A DNA stretch of 48,471 bases from Chloroflexota bacterium (GTDB taxonomy: Bacteria > Chloroflexota > Anaerolineae > B4-G1): the NCBI GenBank assembly GCA_024232355.1, contig JAAEPW010000908.1, positions 1 to 48,471 on the forward strand, read 5' to 3'. The position numbers were made by a program, and so were the translations under genes. Position 1 is the first letter of the stretch. Every line of letters begins with the position of its first letter. The notes under the pieces were generated by a model. That model worked only from the letters and a program-made list of their open reading frames with translations. It did no database searches and had not been told where the DNA came from. Below, in pieces: positions 17,217 through 25,766 of the stretch.

Positions 17217-18800
17217 CTATGTTGCAGTGCCAAGTTTATTAACGGTGTAAGTGAATGCAATGCCATGCAGTTCTACATCATCAGCCACGGTATCCTCTTG
17301 ACTCCCTGCCGAGGCAGAGGAAAGTCTTTTGATCCGGCAGTGCATGCATATATCTGAGGCACCAGGAAGGTTGATGCCGGAAAAGGCGGTAATTACCATT
17401 CCTTCGGCTGTTGCTGAAGCAGTGCCAGTCGTATACAGTGTCTCTTCTGCGGCAGCCGCAGTGGACTCATTTGCTGCAATATAAAAATACTCTAGCTGCC
17501 ATTCTACTTGTTCTGAGTCATTCCCAGGATCAACGGTTGTGGTAGACCAGCCAATACAAAGCTGTGGGACTGCTGTTATATCCATGTCCTCTGGGACTTT
17601 TAGGTTGCAGGACACAGTGTTTTCATTCGCTTCTACCCCTTCGTTCCCAAACTGCCATGCCGGAGTCTCCAAAGTCCCATGAGCAATGGCGGTAGCCGGT
17701 TTACTGCCTGGAGCTTTTATGCCGCCTGCATCTACCCACACAGACTTAGTGACCCGAGCAGTACCCGCTAAGGACATCTCCCCATCGGCAGCGGTTGCCA
17801 TGTAGTTACTCCCGCCGTCACCAAGACGAGTGGTCCCGTTAACCTCCAGGGTAGCAGCGGGAGTGGCTTCGCAGATACCTACCATACCGGCCGACGTAAT
17901 AATCAGCCGCAGGTTAGACCCGGTGTCCAGGCCAGTATAGAACCGCAGGTCTGTGTCCCGGTGGGTAGCGTCAAAAGTGGACTCTGAAAGGGCTGAGATA
18001 CGTGCTGTCTCTACAACCTCTGTTCCGTTGTGCCCCCCAAATACAAAAGCACCCAGAGTTGTACTTGCTGGTGTGATCGAGGGAGAAGCCTTTGAGCCGC
18101 CTACAGTATACTGCCCACAGTAAGGATGACCACTTACCGCCCCCTGATAGTTGTATACAGTGAATCCGGGGTATCTCGCCTCGGAAGATGAGGTGTTCTC
18201 GATATTCACCATGCCAATAGCATCAGCAGAATCAGCTAACGATACATTGATAGTCCTAAACGTAACGTCAGAGGTGGTGGCAATGTCCTGTGGAGTAGCT
18301 AAGGTAATACTCCCGGCACCCCCCGTAACAGTAATCTGGTTAGCAGTCCCCGTCAGCCCGGCCAGCACAGGGTCGGCCCCAGTACTACCGATCGGCAACT
18401 GCCCGTTCGTTGCAGCACCCAGCGGCGTGACAGCCCCCGTGCCGGAGCCCAGTAAGATGCCGTGGTCTGTCAGCGTGGCTACACCAGTACCGCCCTTGCC
18501 GACAATCACCGGGTCTACAAGGCCCACGGTGACGCCCCCGCTGCCGTCATCAGCAACGGCAATCTCATTGGCAGTGCCTGCGGTAAAGTCGATCAGGTTG
18601 ACACTTGCCAGCAGCTTATCAGCGTCGGTCCCGACAACACGACTGGCTGTCAGGTCGTCAAGCGTGAGTGAGTCGAAGGTGGGGTCGGAGTTCGGGCCCA
18701 ACGCATCGCGGATGCGTGCAAGGGCTTTGGCCGTGTCACTTTTGAACCGGCTGTCCGGGTCAAACGGGGACGGGATATTTATGGCATTGTTCGTGCTCAT
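17217..18800 (-). CDS. Tail fibre / receptor-binding-like protein
   Basis: This 527-residue protein has a short anchor-like N-terminus and then the repeats seen in phage fibres: VGKGGTGVATLTDHGILLGS, GAVTPLGAATNGQLPIGSTG and TANQITVTGGAGSITLATPQ. A distal beta-rich part follows. The DNA for the distal part (about 17220-18290) is visibly more AT-rich than the proximal part, which suggests a swapped host-range module. It probably forms a trimeric fibre that touches the host surface. The start overlaps the upstream gene by four bases. Confidence 0.8.
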   Translation of the reverse strand: MSTNNAINIPSPFDPDSRFKSDTAKALARIRDALGPNSDPTFDSLTLDDLTASRVVGTDADKLLASVNLIDFTAGTANEIAVADDGSGGVTVGLVDPVIVGKGGTGVATLTDHGILLGSGTGAVTPLGAATNGQLPIGSTGADPVLAGLTGTANQITVTGGAGSITLATPQDIATTSDVTFRTINVSLADSADAIGMVNIENTSSSEARYPGFTVYNYQGAVSGHPYCGQYTVGGSKASPSITPASTTLGAFVFGGHNGTEVVETARISALSESTFDATHRDTDLRFYTGLDTGSNLRLIITSAGMVGICEATPAATLEVNGTTRLGDGGSNYMATAADGEMSLAGTARVTKSVWVDAGGIKAPGSKPATAIAHGTLETPAWQFGNEGVEANENTVSCNLKVPEDMDITAVPQLCIGWSTTTVDPGNDSEQVEWQLEYFYIAANESTAAAAEETLYTTGTASATAEGMVITAFSGINLPGASDICMHCRIKRLSSASAGSQEDTVADDVELHGIAFTYTVNKLGTAT

Positions 18801-19528
18801 AGCCTGGGGGCCCTGAGTGTAGGTACGGGGCTCGTGTTCTGGATCTGGGTGCTCGCGTTGAGTTGAGCGATGTACCGGTTCAACGAGTCGTTGGCCCGAT
18901 TCGAGGCGAACTGCAGGGCCTGCCCCTGGGCCGTCATGTCAGCACCCATCTGGGCTGTCTGCAGCGACGTTGCGGCACTTGTGTCAATACCATACCGGGA
19001 CGTATCAGCACCAACCTGGGTGCCGTACACATTCGCAGCCGTTTGCCCGAGGTTCTGCAGCACACCGGCCTTAGCCTGTGCGAGACCTATGTTCATGCCG
19101 GGCCGTACCGCCCCCTCATACGCCATTTCAGCAGCAGGCATATTGAGCGTGTTAGCCATACCGGCATTAACAGACTGCATGGCAATGTTGCTCATGGTCC
19201 GCCGCTTGCCTGTTTGGTAGTTCTTCTCGATGTCCCCGCTCGTATCGGATAGTGCGGACAGGGCCCGCTCAAATGGCTGTGCTACTGACGCCGGTGTGCC
19301 GCTGCCACCAGCAGATGCCGTGCCCCCGCTGGCAGTCGACGTTGACGAGCCCTTTTCGCGGTCAAACGCTGTCTTCATCTGCTTCCGCAGAGTATCCGCC
19401 ATCATGGTCTCGCCGCCGAAGGCTTCCAGCCCGCCACCACGGCTCATTTTTTGCCAAAGGGTCTGCAACTCCTTATGCGACATGTCCTTATAGTTTGATG
19501 GCAGGCTTACTGTACGACTGAACGACAT
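18797..19528 (-). CDS. Virion-associated protein, helical (243 aa)
   Basis: This protein has a Ser/Gly/Ala linker around residues 77-100 and a helical C-terminal half rich in Ala, Gln and Asn (for example MSNIAMQSVNAGMANTLN). It starts by TAATG overlap with the upstream gene and has GGAGG before the start. The low-complexity helical composition and position suggest an internal or tail-tip protein. I do not recognise a family. Confidence 0.55.
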   Translation of the reverse strand: MSFSRTVSLPSNYKDMSHKELQTLWQKMSRGGGLEAFGGETMMADTLRKQMKTAFDREKGSSTSTASGGTASAGGSGTPASVAQPFERALSALSDTSGDIEKNYQTGKRRTMSNIAMQSVNAGMANTLNMPAAEMAYEGAVRPGMNIGLAQAKAGVLQNLGQTAANVYGTQVGADTSRYGIDTSAATSLQTAQMGADMTAQGQALQFASNRANDSLNRYIAQLNASTQIQNTSPVPTLRAPRL

Positions 19529-21156
19529 TATCTCAACCTCCTACCTGGTGCTCCTGGTTCGAGGAGCAGTTTCTCAAAGCCCCATGTTTCACCTGCGGTA
19601 TTGTTCCCAATCCGTATGCCTGCATAGGCACCACGCACACCGCGTCGACGTTTACCACCACGTCTGCGGCCAGGGCCCTTGAATGTCAGTGACAGCTTGT
19701 ATGACGTGCCCGCAATCAGCTTCTCGTACAACTCCCCGGCAACCTCCTCCGCCCATACATACATGTAGACGTCGTCGGAATCGGACTCGGACCCACTGGC
19801 CCCGCCGCCGGACAACACAACGTCGAATGCTGCGAGGGAGCCGTCGCGGCCGTCCGGGGCCAGCGGCACCGGGCCGTAGTCAACATAGCTGTCGATTGCG
19901 CTCCCGTCGTCATTGGCTGCAGTATCATCCTCCACCCGCATGTACCCGTCCGTGCAGCCCATGATGAGCCCGCTAAGATCGGGGTCGTTCGCGTTGTAGT
20001 TGTACTGGCTGTAGGCACCGTGGTCATCCGATGCGTCTGTATCATAGAAGAAGCCCTGCGTCCGCAGGTCATACCAGTACACTTGGCTGGAACCATCGGC
20101 CAGCAGGGTGATGCAAATCTTGATCCCTATTCGTAGCGGGTCGTAGCCCATCGTGACGCGGTGCGTAGAGGGGTCAGCGGCAACTGTGGACACTATATCA
20201 GGCAGTGCCTCCTTGGTAATGGTCTCCACGGCCATGGCACCCCGGCCCATCTTGTGCAAGCCGCCCGTGCCCCAGAACCACAGGTCCCCGTCACCGTCGA
20301 AACACCAGCTTGTGCCGTCGAAGATGCCAATAGTCTTATCGACGGCAACAAGTCGACCACCAAAGGCGGGGTTGTCGATCATCACGTGCATTGAACCTGC
20401 ACAGCCAAATACACACTGCCCGTCACGCACCGGAATGATGGCCCGTACAACATCACCAATGGCACCAGCGGGGCCCGTGCCGATCGCGGTTGCCCGGTCA
20501 GCCGTAGTGCGGTAGATGTTCCAGTCCCAGGGGTTGCCGGACGCTGATGTCGGGGCCTGATGGGGGTAGTTCCTATCACCGGACAGGATCAACCGGCCAC
20601 CCGACACGCCCACCAGATAAGCCTGGTCGGGCATCGTCCCGAACAATGTCGTGTCGTTCCCGTACACCGTCCAGTCGTACCAGTGCGGTGCGGCCACCTC
20701 GTTTACCGCAGTCATGGCGAAACTGATGGCATTACCGTCATCATCGGTACCCGTCACGGTCTCACCTGTGGAGAAGGTAGCCGTGGTGGTGCGGTACCCG
20801 TACAGGACGCACGCACTGGACAGGGCCGTAATGTAGTCGACAATCATCTTGCCGCCACTGGTGCCGCCCGTCAGTATGTTGCCACGGTCGGGCGGGTTGG
20901 CACCAAGGTTGGCGGTAGCGATCTTCGAGTTCTGGAAGTCTGCCACCTTTAGGTTCGTGCCATTGGCGATAAATACCTTACCATACGCCGATGCCATGGA
21001 CAACTGGTCCGACGTATCGATATCACCGTCCGACGCAGCGAGTTTTGTCATATCACCTGCAGCCACAGCTATATCCTCGTAATCGAGTCTATCATTACCG
21101 ACAGCAATTAGCCGTACTTGTTCCTTGCTGGCTGCCGTAGTAAGTGTCACAGCCAT
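19528..21156 (-). CDS. Virion protein, beta-rich (possible beta-propeller tail protein)
   Basis: This 542-residue protein has many short beta motifs ending in WFWGTGG, WYDLRTQGF and similar, which would suit a propeller or related fold. The N-terminal ASKEQVRLIAVGNDRL and KVFIANGTNLKVADF fit phage tail or head-closure proteins of this type. Related phage proteins often begin with the NVRP-RGGQR motif found here in the separate small gene at 21758-21985. It lies in the tail region. The start has only a weak ribosome site. Confidence 0.6.
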   Translation of the reverse strand: MAVTLTTAASKEQVRLIAVGNDRLDYEDIAVAAGDMTKLAASDGDIDTSDQLSMASAYGKVFIANGTNLKVADFQNSKIATANLGANPPDRGNILTGGTSGGKMIVDYITALSSACVLYGYRTTTATFSTGETVTGTDDDGNAISFAMTAVNEVAAPHWYDWTVYGNDTTLFGTMPDQAYLVGVSGGRLILSGDRNYPHQAPTSASGNPWDWNIYRTTADRATAIGTGPAGAIGDVVRAIIPVRDGQCVFGCAGSMHVMIDNPAFGGRLVAVDKTIGIFDGTSWCFDGDGDLWFWGTGGLHKMGRGAMAVETITKEALPDIVSTVAADPSTHRVTMGYDPLRIGIKICITLLADGSSQVYWYDLRTQGFFYDTDASDDHGAYSQYNYNANDPDLSGLIMGCTDGYMRVEDDTAANDDGSAIDSYVDYGPVPLAPDGRDGSLAAFDVVLSGGGASGSESDSDDVYMYVWAEEVAGELYEKLIAGTSYKLSLTFKGPGRRRGGKRRRGVRGAYAGIRIGNNTAGETWGFEKLLLEPGAPGRRLR

Positions 21157-21158
21157 AC

Positions 21159-21758
21159 CTATACGTCCTCATACCACAGGGCATCCTCAGCCGCCCCGAT
21201 CAGCCACTTTTTTGTTGGTCCCGCATCAGGCGGGGTGAAAACATAACCCGAGTACACCTTGAACATAGCGTCTACAGTTCCTACCCACTCACCCCACTGT
21301 GCCGGGTCCGCCTGGTAATGCATGCACCGGCCGTCCGCGTAGGTGCCCGTACCATCGGTTCGCCAGTGGATCTCAGTACCGCCAGCGTAAGCCACGACGA
21401 TGGCATACCCAGTAGAGGCCGCTAGGGTCTCTGCCGCCGAAGACATATCAAACGTAAGCCAGGTGCCCCCTGTATCCGTGCCCAAGTTGTTCGTGTCCCC
21501 GTATGCCTCAGCTACCCTCGCAGCAGTAAACTCTGGGGTCCCGAGTAGCGGGATTGCACCGCCGCTAAGGGACACTACAGAGACGCTAAAAGAACTCGTA
21601 GCCCCAGCGGTTTTGTACATCTTTAAAGCAACTGAGTCCAGAAGAAACGCCCCGGAAGTTGTAAAAATCTGGCCCACTGCGTACCCCTCGCCATACGAGT
21701 CGTTGATCGATTGAGAAGCGGTGTCCCCAGTGGAATATTCTATCTGCAGCGTCGACAT
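21159..21758 (-). CDS. Beta-sandwich virion protein, possible carbohydrate-binding
   Basis: This 199-residue protein begins MSTLQIEYSTGDTASQSI and has alternating hydrophobic strands (AVGQIFTTSGAFLLDSVALK, FSVSVVSLSGG), typical of a jelly-roll domain found in surface-binding proteins. I chose ATG 21758 because it forms a TAATG overlap with the upstream small gene and the domain begins there, instead of the longer frame opening at 21791. Its role, perhaps binding a host or particle surface sugar, is inferred. Confidence 0.6.
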   Translation of the reverse strand: MSTLQIEYSTGDTASQSINDSYGEGYAVGQIFTTSGAFLLDSVALKMYKTAGATSSFSVSVVSLSGGAIPLLGTPEFTAARVAEAYGDTNNLGTDTGGTWLTFDMSSAAETLAASTGYAIVVAYAGGTEIHWRTDGTGTYADGRCMHYQADPAQWGEWVGTVDAMFKVYSGYVFTPPDAGPTKKWLIGAAEDALWYEDV

Positions 21759-21985
21759 TAGGAGGGTGCCTCTACAGCGCTGACAGAACAAATGGCAACC
21801 ACAGGTTGGTCATCGCCACCAATTCGGTCGCCACCACCCCACTTCGATTTGCCGTCACGCTGCCCGCCGCGAAATCGGCCATCGTAGAAGGGCCGCACAT
21901 TCTGCAGGTTTGGGCTCGTGCCCTCGGGCTGTGCTCCATGGGGGCCACCACGGTGCAGGCCATTGAATGGGAATCTCAGCATCAT
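21758..21985 (-). CDS. Small virion protein with NVRP/RGGQR motif
   Basis: This 75-residue protein reads RFPFNGLHRGGPHGAQPEG, then NVRPFYDGRFRGGQRDG. This pattern is the usual N-terminal start of longer phage tail proteins. Here it stands alone and ends at TAATG, with the rest of the likely fold encoded two genes later (19528-21156). The ATG follows GGGGGTAACA. It is probably a virion component; the separation from a longer protein is the odd point. Confidence 0.6.
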   Translation of the reverse strand: MMLRFPFNGLHRGGPHGAQPEGTSPNLQNVRPFYDGRFRGGQRDGKSKWGGGDRIGGDDQPVVAICSVSAVEAPS

Positions 21986-21998
21986 TATTTGTTACCCC

Positions 21999-23261
21999 CT
22001 ATTGCTCGTAGGTGACGTTGGGCCGCTGGACATAGATCACGCGAGGGCCACTGCCGGATCGCATGATACCGAGTTTACGCGGTACGCTACGCGTATCAGT
22101 CAGATACGCTGCGGGCAGGTCCGTGCCCGTGTACTTGTCCCAGAAGCCACGGTTCACGTCGGTGAACTCCTGTTCGACCTGGGCCCGTACAGCGGCCAGT
22201 ATCGCATCGTCAAACTGCAGTCCCGCCGGGTGCACCTCAGACATCTCCACATAGTACGCGGAGTTCGCAGCCGGGTCCTTACCGCCCGCCGAACCGTCGA
22301 CCGCCAGCCAATCAGCCACCGTGAACGTATGGGTCGAACTGGTATAGTCAGTGATAACGGCATAACTGCCCTTGCCTGTGTCGCTGACGACCTTAATGGT
22401 GTAGCCGTTGAAGTAGTCATCCGGGTATAGGTCAACAAAGGTGTCATCAGCCAGCGTGGTCGCACTGGCGGCTGAGGCCGTACCCCCGACCAATGTTACT
22501 TTATCGAATGATGCCTTGTATGGGAACACGAGTGTGTTTTCATCAGTAGGCTGCGGGTCAACGATGAACTCCCACCTCCGTTGCGTTGCATTGGGTTTTA
22601 TAGCTGCAACGAACGGCGTGTCGCTGGTGTATACATCCACCTCACGTAGCCTGCGAATCTGCTGTTCGCTTGTCCACTCGATACCGGCGGCGTTCTGCTC
22701 GGCGGCGAATGTAATCCCGCCAGTGTACTGCCCCTGGAAATCCTGTGACAGTAGGTACCTGGAGGGGTCAGAATCAATTACCAGTAGGGACCGACAGATC
22801 CGGTATTCGCTGGTGGTGTCCGGAGTTGATCCGCCGGATAGGGCGGAGAAAGTGAACTTTCCCAGCGTACCGTCGTAGTCTGTAACTGTCGCGTATTCAT
22901 CCAGGCCTGTGCCCGCTGTGATAGTGATTTTGTAGGTGTTGAAGTAGTCATCGTCGTAGTCTCCTGCAATGCTGCCATCGGTGAGCGTCGTGGCAGCCCC
23001 GGCCGTCGCGGTGCCCGTGTACCCCCGGACGAGGTCGACCTCCATCTCCCGGTTACGCCAACGCCATCCGGCGGGAGGGCCGTGCGAGATAAAGTGGCGT
23101 ATGGCATTGTTCACCACGCGCATACACCGGTCAAGATCCTCACCATCCACGGGCACGGATGCACTCTGATCGCCGCCGGAGCCGTAGTACGCTATCTCCG
23201 CAGCGAGTGCTGCCTCAAGGACGAGGTCGTATATCGAAAGTGCCGAGGTAGCCTCTGCCAT
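21999..23261 (-). CDS. Head-tail adaptor / tail tubular-like protein
   Basis: This 420-residue protein has a helical N-terminus with CMRVVNNAIRHFISHGPPAG and WRWRNREMEV, a pattern seen in podovirus adaptor or tail tubular A-like proteins. It contains two related beta modules, about 80-158 and 257-340, sharing DDYFN.Y and Y A.(I/V)TDY. It is the first gene after the terminator that follows the capsid-surface genes, which suits a tail-joining role at lower dose. The ribosome site is weak. Confidence 0.6.
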   Translation of the reverse strand: MAEATSALSIYDLVLEAALAAEIAYYGSGGDQSASVPVDGEDLDRCMRVVNNAIRHFISHGPPAGWRWRNREMEVDLVRGYTGTATAGAATTLTDGSIAGDYDDDYFNTYKITITAGTGLDEYATVTDYDGTLGKFTFSALSGGSTPDTTSEYRICRSLLVIDSDPSRYLLSQDFQGQYTGGITFAAEQNAAGIEWTSEQQIRRLREVDVYTSDTPFVAAIKPNATQRRWEFIVDPQPTDENTLVFPYKASFDKVTLVGGTASAASATTLADDTFVDLYPDDYFNGYTIKVVSDTGKGSYAVITDYTSSTHTFTVADWLAVDGSAGGKDPAANSAYYVEMSEVHPAGLQFDDAILAAVRAQVEQEFTDVNRGFWDKYTGTDLPAAYLTDTRSVPRKLGIMRSGSGPRVIYVQRPNVTYEQ

Positions 23262-23282
23262 CTTCCAAACCCTTCATCAGGT

Positions 23283-23321
23283 AAAAGCGGGGCCGGGCAG
23301 GGGAACAGATCCCGACCCCGC
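23283..23321 (-). terminator. Rho-independent terminator after the capsid-surface genes
   Basis: On the minus strand an 11-bp stem (23321-23311 paired with 23297-23287, one U-G wobble) is followed by TTTT at 23286-23283. It lies about 10 bases past the stop of the 373-residue surface protein. It would let scaffold, capsid and surface genes be made in excess over the tail genes. Confidence 0.8.
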
Positions 23322-23330
23322 TGTTGCTAC

Positions 23331-24452
23331 TTACAGTTCCACAGCAATACGCACCCAGTCGATAGTCGACTCGGCCGCGTCACCGTGTGCGTTCATGGCC
23401 ACAAAATAGAAGGCCAACTCTTCCCCGGTGGGGAACGTTGCCGTCGCCAGCAAGCACGTATCAGCTAGCGCCACGCCATCGGCGTAAAACGTGACGGTGG
23501 TGCCATCACAGTAGATGCCGAGCTTCTTGTACGTGTCAGCCGCAATAGTCACAGCATCGGCCTTCACGGCAGCAGCCGCACCGGCGTTCTTGCGGTGCCC
23601 TGTGTCGAACTTGTCACCGTCAGCGGCCAACTTGTGGAAGCCAACGTAGTCAACATCCGGTAGAGCGTCATTAGCACCGATCAGCGATGTGGTAGCATTA
23701 AGCCCCTCTTCCGCAAACCCGCAGAAGATGCCGAACCTTGCGTCCGTGATGTTGAGGCTCTTGACACGAGCCTCAAACCAGAACTTCTTACCAGACACAA
23801 ACTTGACCTGGCCAGCGGTATTCAGGCCGCCAAGGATACAGATACCCGCGTCCTCGTCGTCCGTCGTGCTGTTCAGGGTCAAAGCACCGACTGGCTCATC
23901 AGCGTTCATACTGATCGTACTGCCGCCTGTGGCCGCAGTAAACCCACTCACGCCCTGTCCGAGATCGGTGACAGTCTGGTTGTTGGCCAGAACGTAGTTA
24001 CCGTCGTGGAAGTCGTTGAAGTAGGTTAGCCCGTCGTCAGCCCCGAGTTGGAACTGCAACCAAGGGCAGTCATCCCAGATCAACGGGCTCGGACTGCGGC
24101 CTGCAGCGGTTCCGGCAAGCTCAGATGCTTCGATGTTGGTCAGTATCTCTGCCCCGTCAAGGGCGGCTGCTATCTGGGCTGAACTGGCTACGGTAGCCAG
24201 GTTCTCAGCCGTTGCTAGTGCATTGAAGTCACAGCTTGAGGCTGTGCCTTCGTTGATGTAGACCGCCGTTCCGGTGGTCCCATCGGTGTGGATGAAAATA
24301 CACCCGGGGGCGTATGTTCCTGAGGAAGGAACCGTGGTTCCATAGGCCCAAGTAATGCCATCCTCAGTCTGGTGCTGCACGTAGGGTGCTGCCACACCTG
24401 CGGGGCCTGGAATGATAGTCATATCATTCAGTTCTTTATGCATCATACCCAT
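23331..24452 (-). CDS. Virion surface / decoration-like protein (paralogue A)
   Basis: This 373-residue protein has an N-terminal region of about 110 residues, then a domain shared with its upstream neighbour. The shared marks are SPSPLIWDDCP, LTYFNDF, GKKFWFEARVK, an internal FCGFAEEG and the end IDWVRIAVEL. The fold is probably a lectin-like beta sandwich, as in capsid decoration proteins. GGAGG precedes the ATG. It lies before a strong terminator and soon after the capsid gene, so high expression is expected. The exact role is inferred. Confidence 0.65.
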   Translation of the reverse strand: MGMMHKELNDMTIIPGPAGVAAPYVQHQTEDGITWAYGTTVPSSGTYAPGCIFIHTDGTTGTAVYINEGTASSCDFNALATAENLATVASSAQIAAALDGAEILTNIEASELAGTAAGRSPSPLIWDDCPWLQFQLGADDGLTYFNDFHDGNYVLANNQTVTDLGQGVSGFTAATGGSTISMNADEPVGALTLNSTTDDEDAGICILGGLNTAGQVKFVSGKKFWFEARVKSLNITDARFGIFCGFAEEGLNATTSLIGANDALPDVDYVGFHKLAADGDKFDTGHRKNAGAAAAVKADAVTIAADTYKKLGIYCDGTTVTFYADGVALADTCLLATATFPTGEELAFYFVAMNAHGDAAESTIDWVRIAVEL

Positions 24453-24469
24453 AGTACTACCTCCGGGGA

Positions 24470-25303
24470 TTAGCGGCCACTCGCGACTTTGTCATTGGCA
24501 TATCGGACCCAGTCAATCTTAAGGTCATCAGCGCCACCAGCGTCGTCTTTGATCCCGATGATGATGCCGAGGGCATCGTCCAGCTTGTCGCTGGTCAGGT
24601 CATCGACGTCGAGGGTAGTGGTGCACGCAGTGCCGTTGATGTAGAACGTGACAGTGGACTTGCCGTCGAACTTAAAACCGAACTTGATGTACGTGTCATC
24701 GTTGTCGGTCCCGCTGTTTGCGAGACAGTCAGCCTGAACAACCGTAACTGTACCACCACCACCATCCTGGTGATACACGGAGTCGAAACCCCCCATGTTG
24801 GTGCCGTCAGTACCGGCCATAAAGCCGATGAAGTCGTAATCGGCAATGGCTGTGGTCGGGTAACTGGTGGGGTCATCAGCGATTGCCTCAGCGGCCAGCA
24901 GGGCGGACTCACCGAGCCCACAGATGAAGGATACGTCGGCATCGGCGTCGTCCAGCTTTACGCTGGCCTCGAACCACAGCCGCTTACCACTGTTCTTCTT
25001 GATGACCTCGTTGCTCAGCATGTTCGAAACAATGTACGCCTCGTCATGCCCGGCTCCGCTACCGCTGATGTTGATGACGCCGTCGGGCTCATCAGTGACG
25101 AAAGCGGTGTCGATGTTGGTGCCGACCACATACCACGGGCCAATCTGGGTCGTGTTGGCGACAAAGTTCATGGTGAACGTGTCGTACACGTACGTCAGTT
25201 CATCGGGAGCGATCAGGCTCTTCTCCACGGGGCAATCGCCCCAAATGGACGGAGAAGGCTGACCTGCAGTCCCGTCATCGTTGTATTTCACTACTAGACT
25301 CAT
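24470..25303 (-). CDS. Virion surface / decoration-like protein (paralogue B)
   Basis: This 277-residue protein is nearly all one domain related to paralogue A: PSPSIWGDCP, LTYVYDTF, GKRLWFEASVK, FICGLGES and IDWVRYAND. AAGGAGAATAACC provides a good ribosome site. It probably covers or joins the capsid. The two genes look like a tandem duplication that has diverged, with an HNH gene inserted between this one and the capsid gene. Confidence 0.65.
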   Translation of the reverse strand: MSLVVKYNDDGTAGQPSPSIWGDCPVEKSLIAPDELTYVYDTFTMNFVANTTQIGPWYVVGTNIDTAFVTDEPDGVINISGSGAGHDEAYIVSNMLSNEVIKKNSGKRLWFEASVKLDDADADVSFICGLGESALLAAEAIADDPTSYPTTAIADYDFIGFMAGTDGTNMGGFDSVYHQDGGGGTVTVVQADCLANSGTDNDDTYIKFGFKFDGKSTVTFYINGTACTTTLDVDDLTSDKLDDALGIIIGIKDDAGGADDLKIDWVRYANDKVASGR

Positions 25304-25305
25304 GG

Positions 25306-25740
25306 TTATTCTCCTTGATGTTTTCTTAAGTATTCGCTTGCTTTCAGAAGAATGTCGCGATCCTCGTATACCAGGCCGATGACAGTGTTACACTTGTTGC
25401 ACAGCAACCCACGTACTCCACCGGTCTTATGACTGTGGTCAACATCTAGCCTACGCCCGTTATGGCTTTGCTGCGGTTTGCCACAAACGGCACATACGCC
25501 GTTCTGAGCCTCGAACATCCGGTCGTAGTCATCCAGCGTAATACCGTATTTGTACCGCAGACAGGCCTCGCGGTTTACACGTCTGCCTTTTTCGGTTTTC
25601 CGGTACTTCTTCCCTTTTACCTTGTCGCGTTTGTTGCGACAGATTTTACAGTACGGGTAGCGTCCGTCACCGCGAGTTCGGTCTTTTCCGAACTCCTTAA
25701 CGGATTTTGTCGCTCCACAATCTGGACAATACTTTGTCAC
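25306..25740 (-). CDS. HNH endonuclease, EndoVII-like
   Basis: This 144-residue protein has two N-terminal CxxC pairs (CPDCG, CKICR), then CAVCGKP, LDVDHSHKTGGVRGLLC and NKCN, which is the zinc-bound HNH core of the recombination endonuclease VII family. It starts with GTG behind AGGAGAAT. Its position between capsid and surface genes, and its lower GC content, fit a homing-type mobile gene rather than a conserved virion gene. A paralogous gene sits at 46101-46481. Confidence 0.85.
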   Translation of the reverse strand: MTKYCPDCGATKSVKEFGKDRTRGDGRYPYCKICRNKRDKVKGKKYRKTEKGRRVNREACLRYKYGITLDDYDRMFEAQNGVCAVCGKPQQSHNGRRLDVDHSHKTGGVRGLLCNKCNTVIGLVYEDRDILLKASEYLRKHQGE

Positions 25741-25766
25741 GACCTATTCTCCTAAGTCCTTACTGA

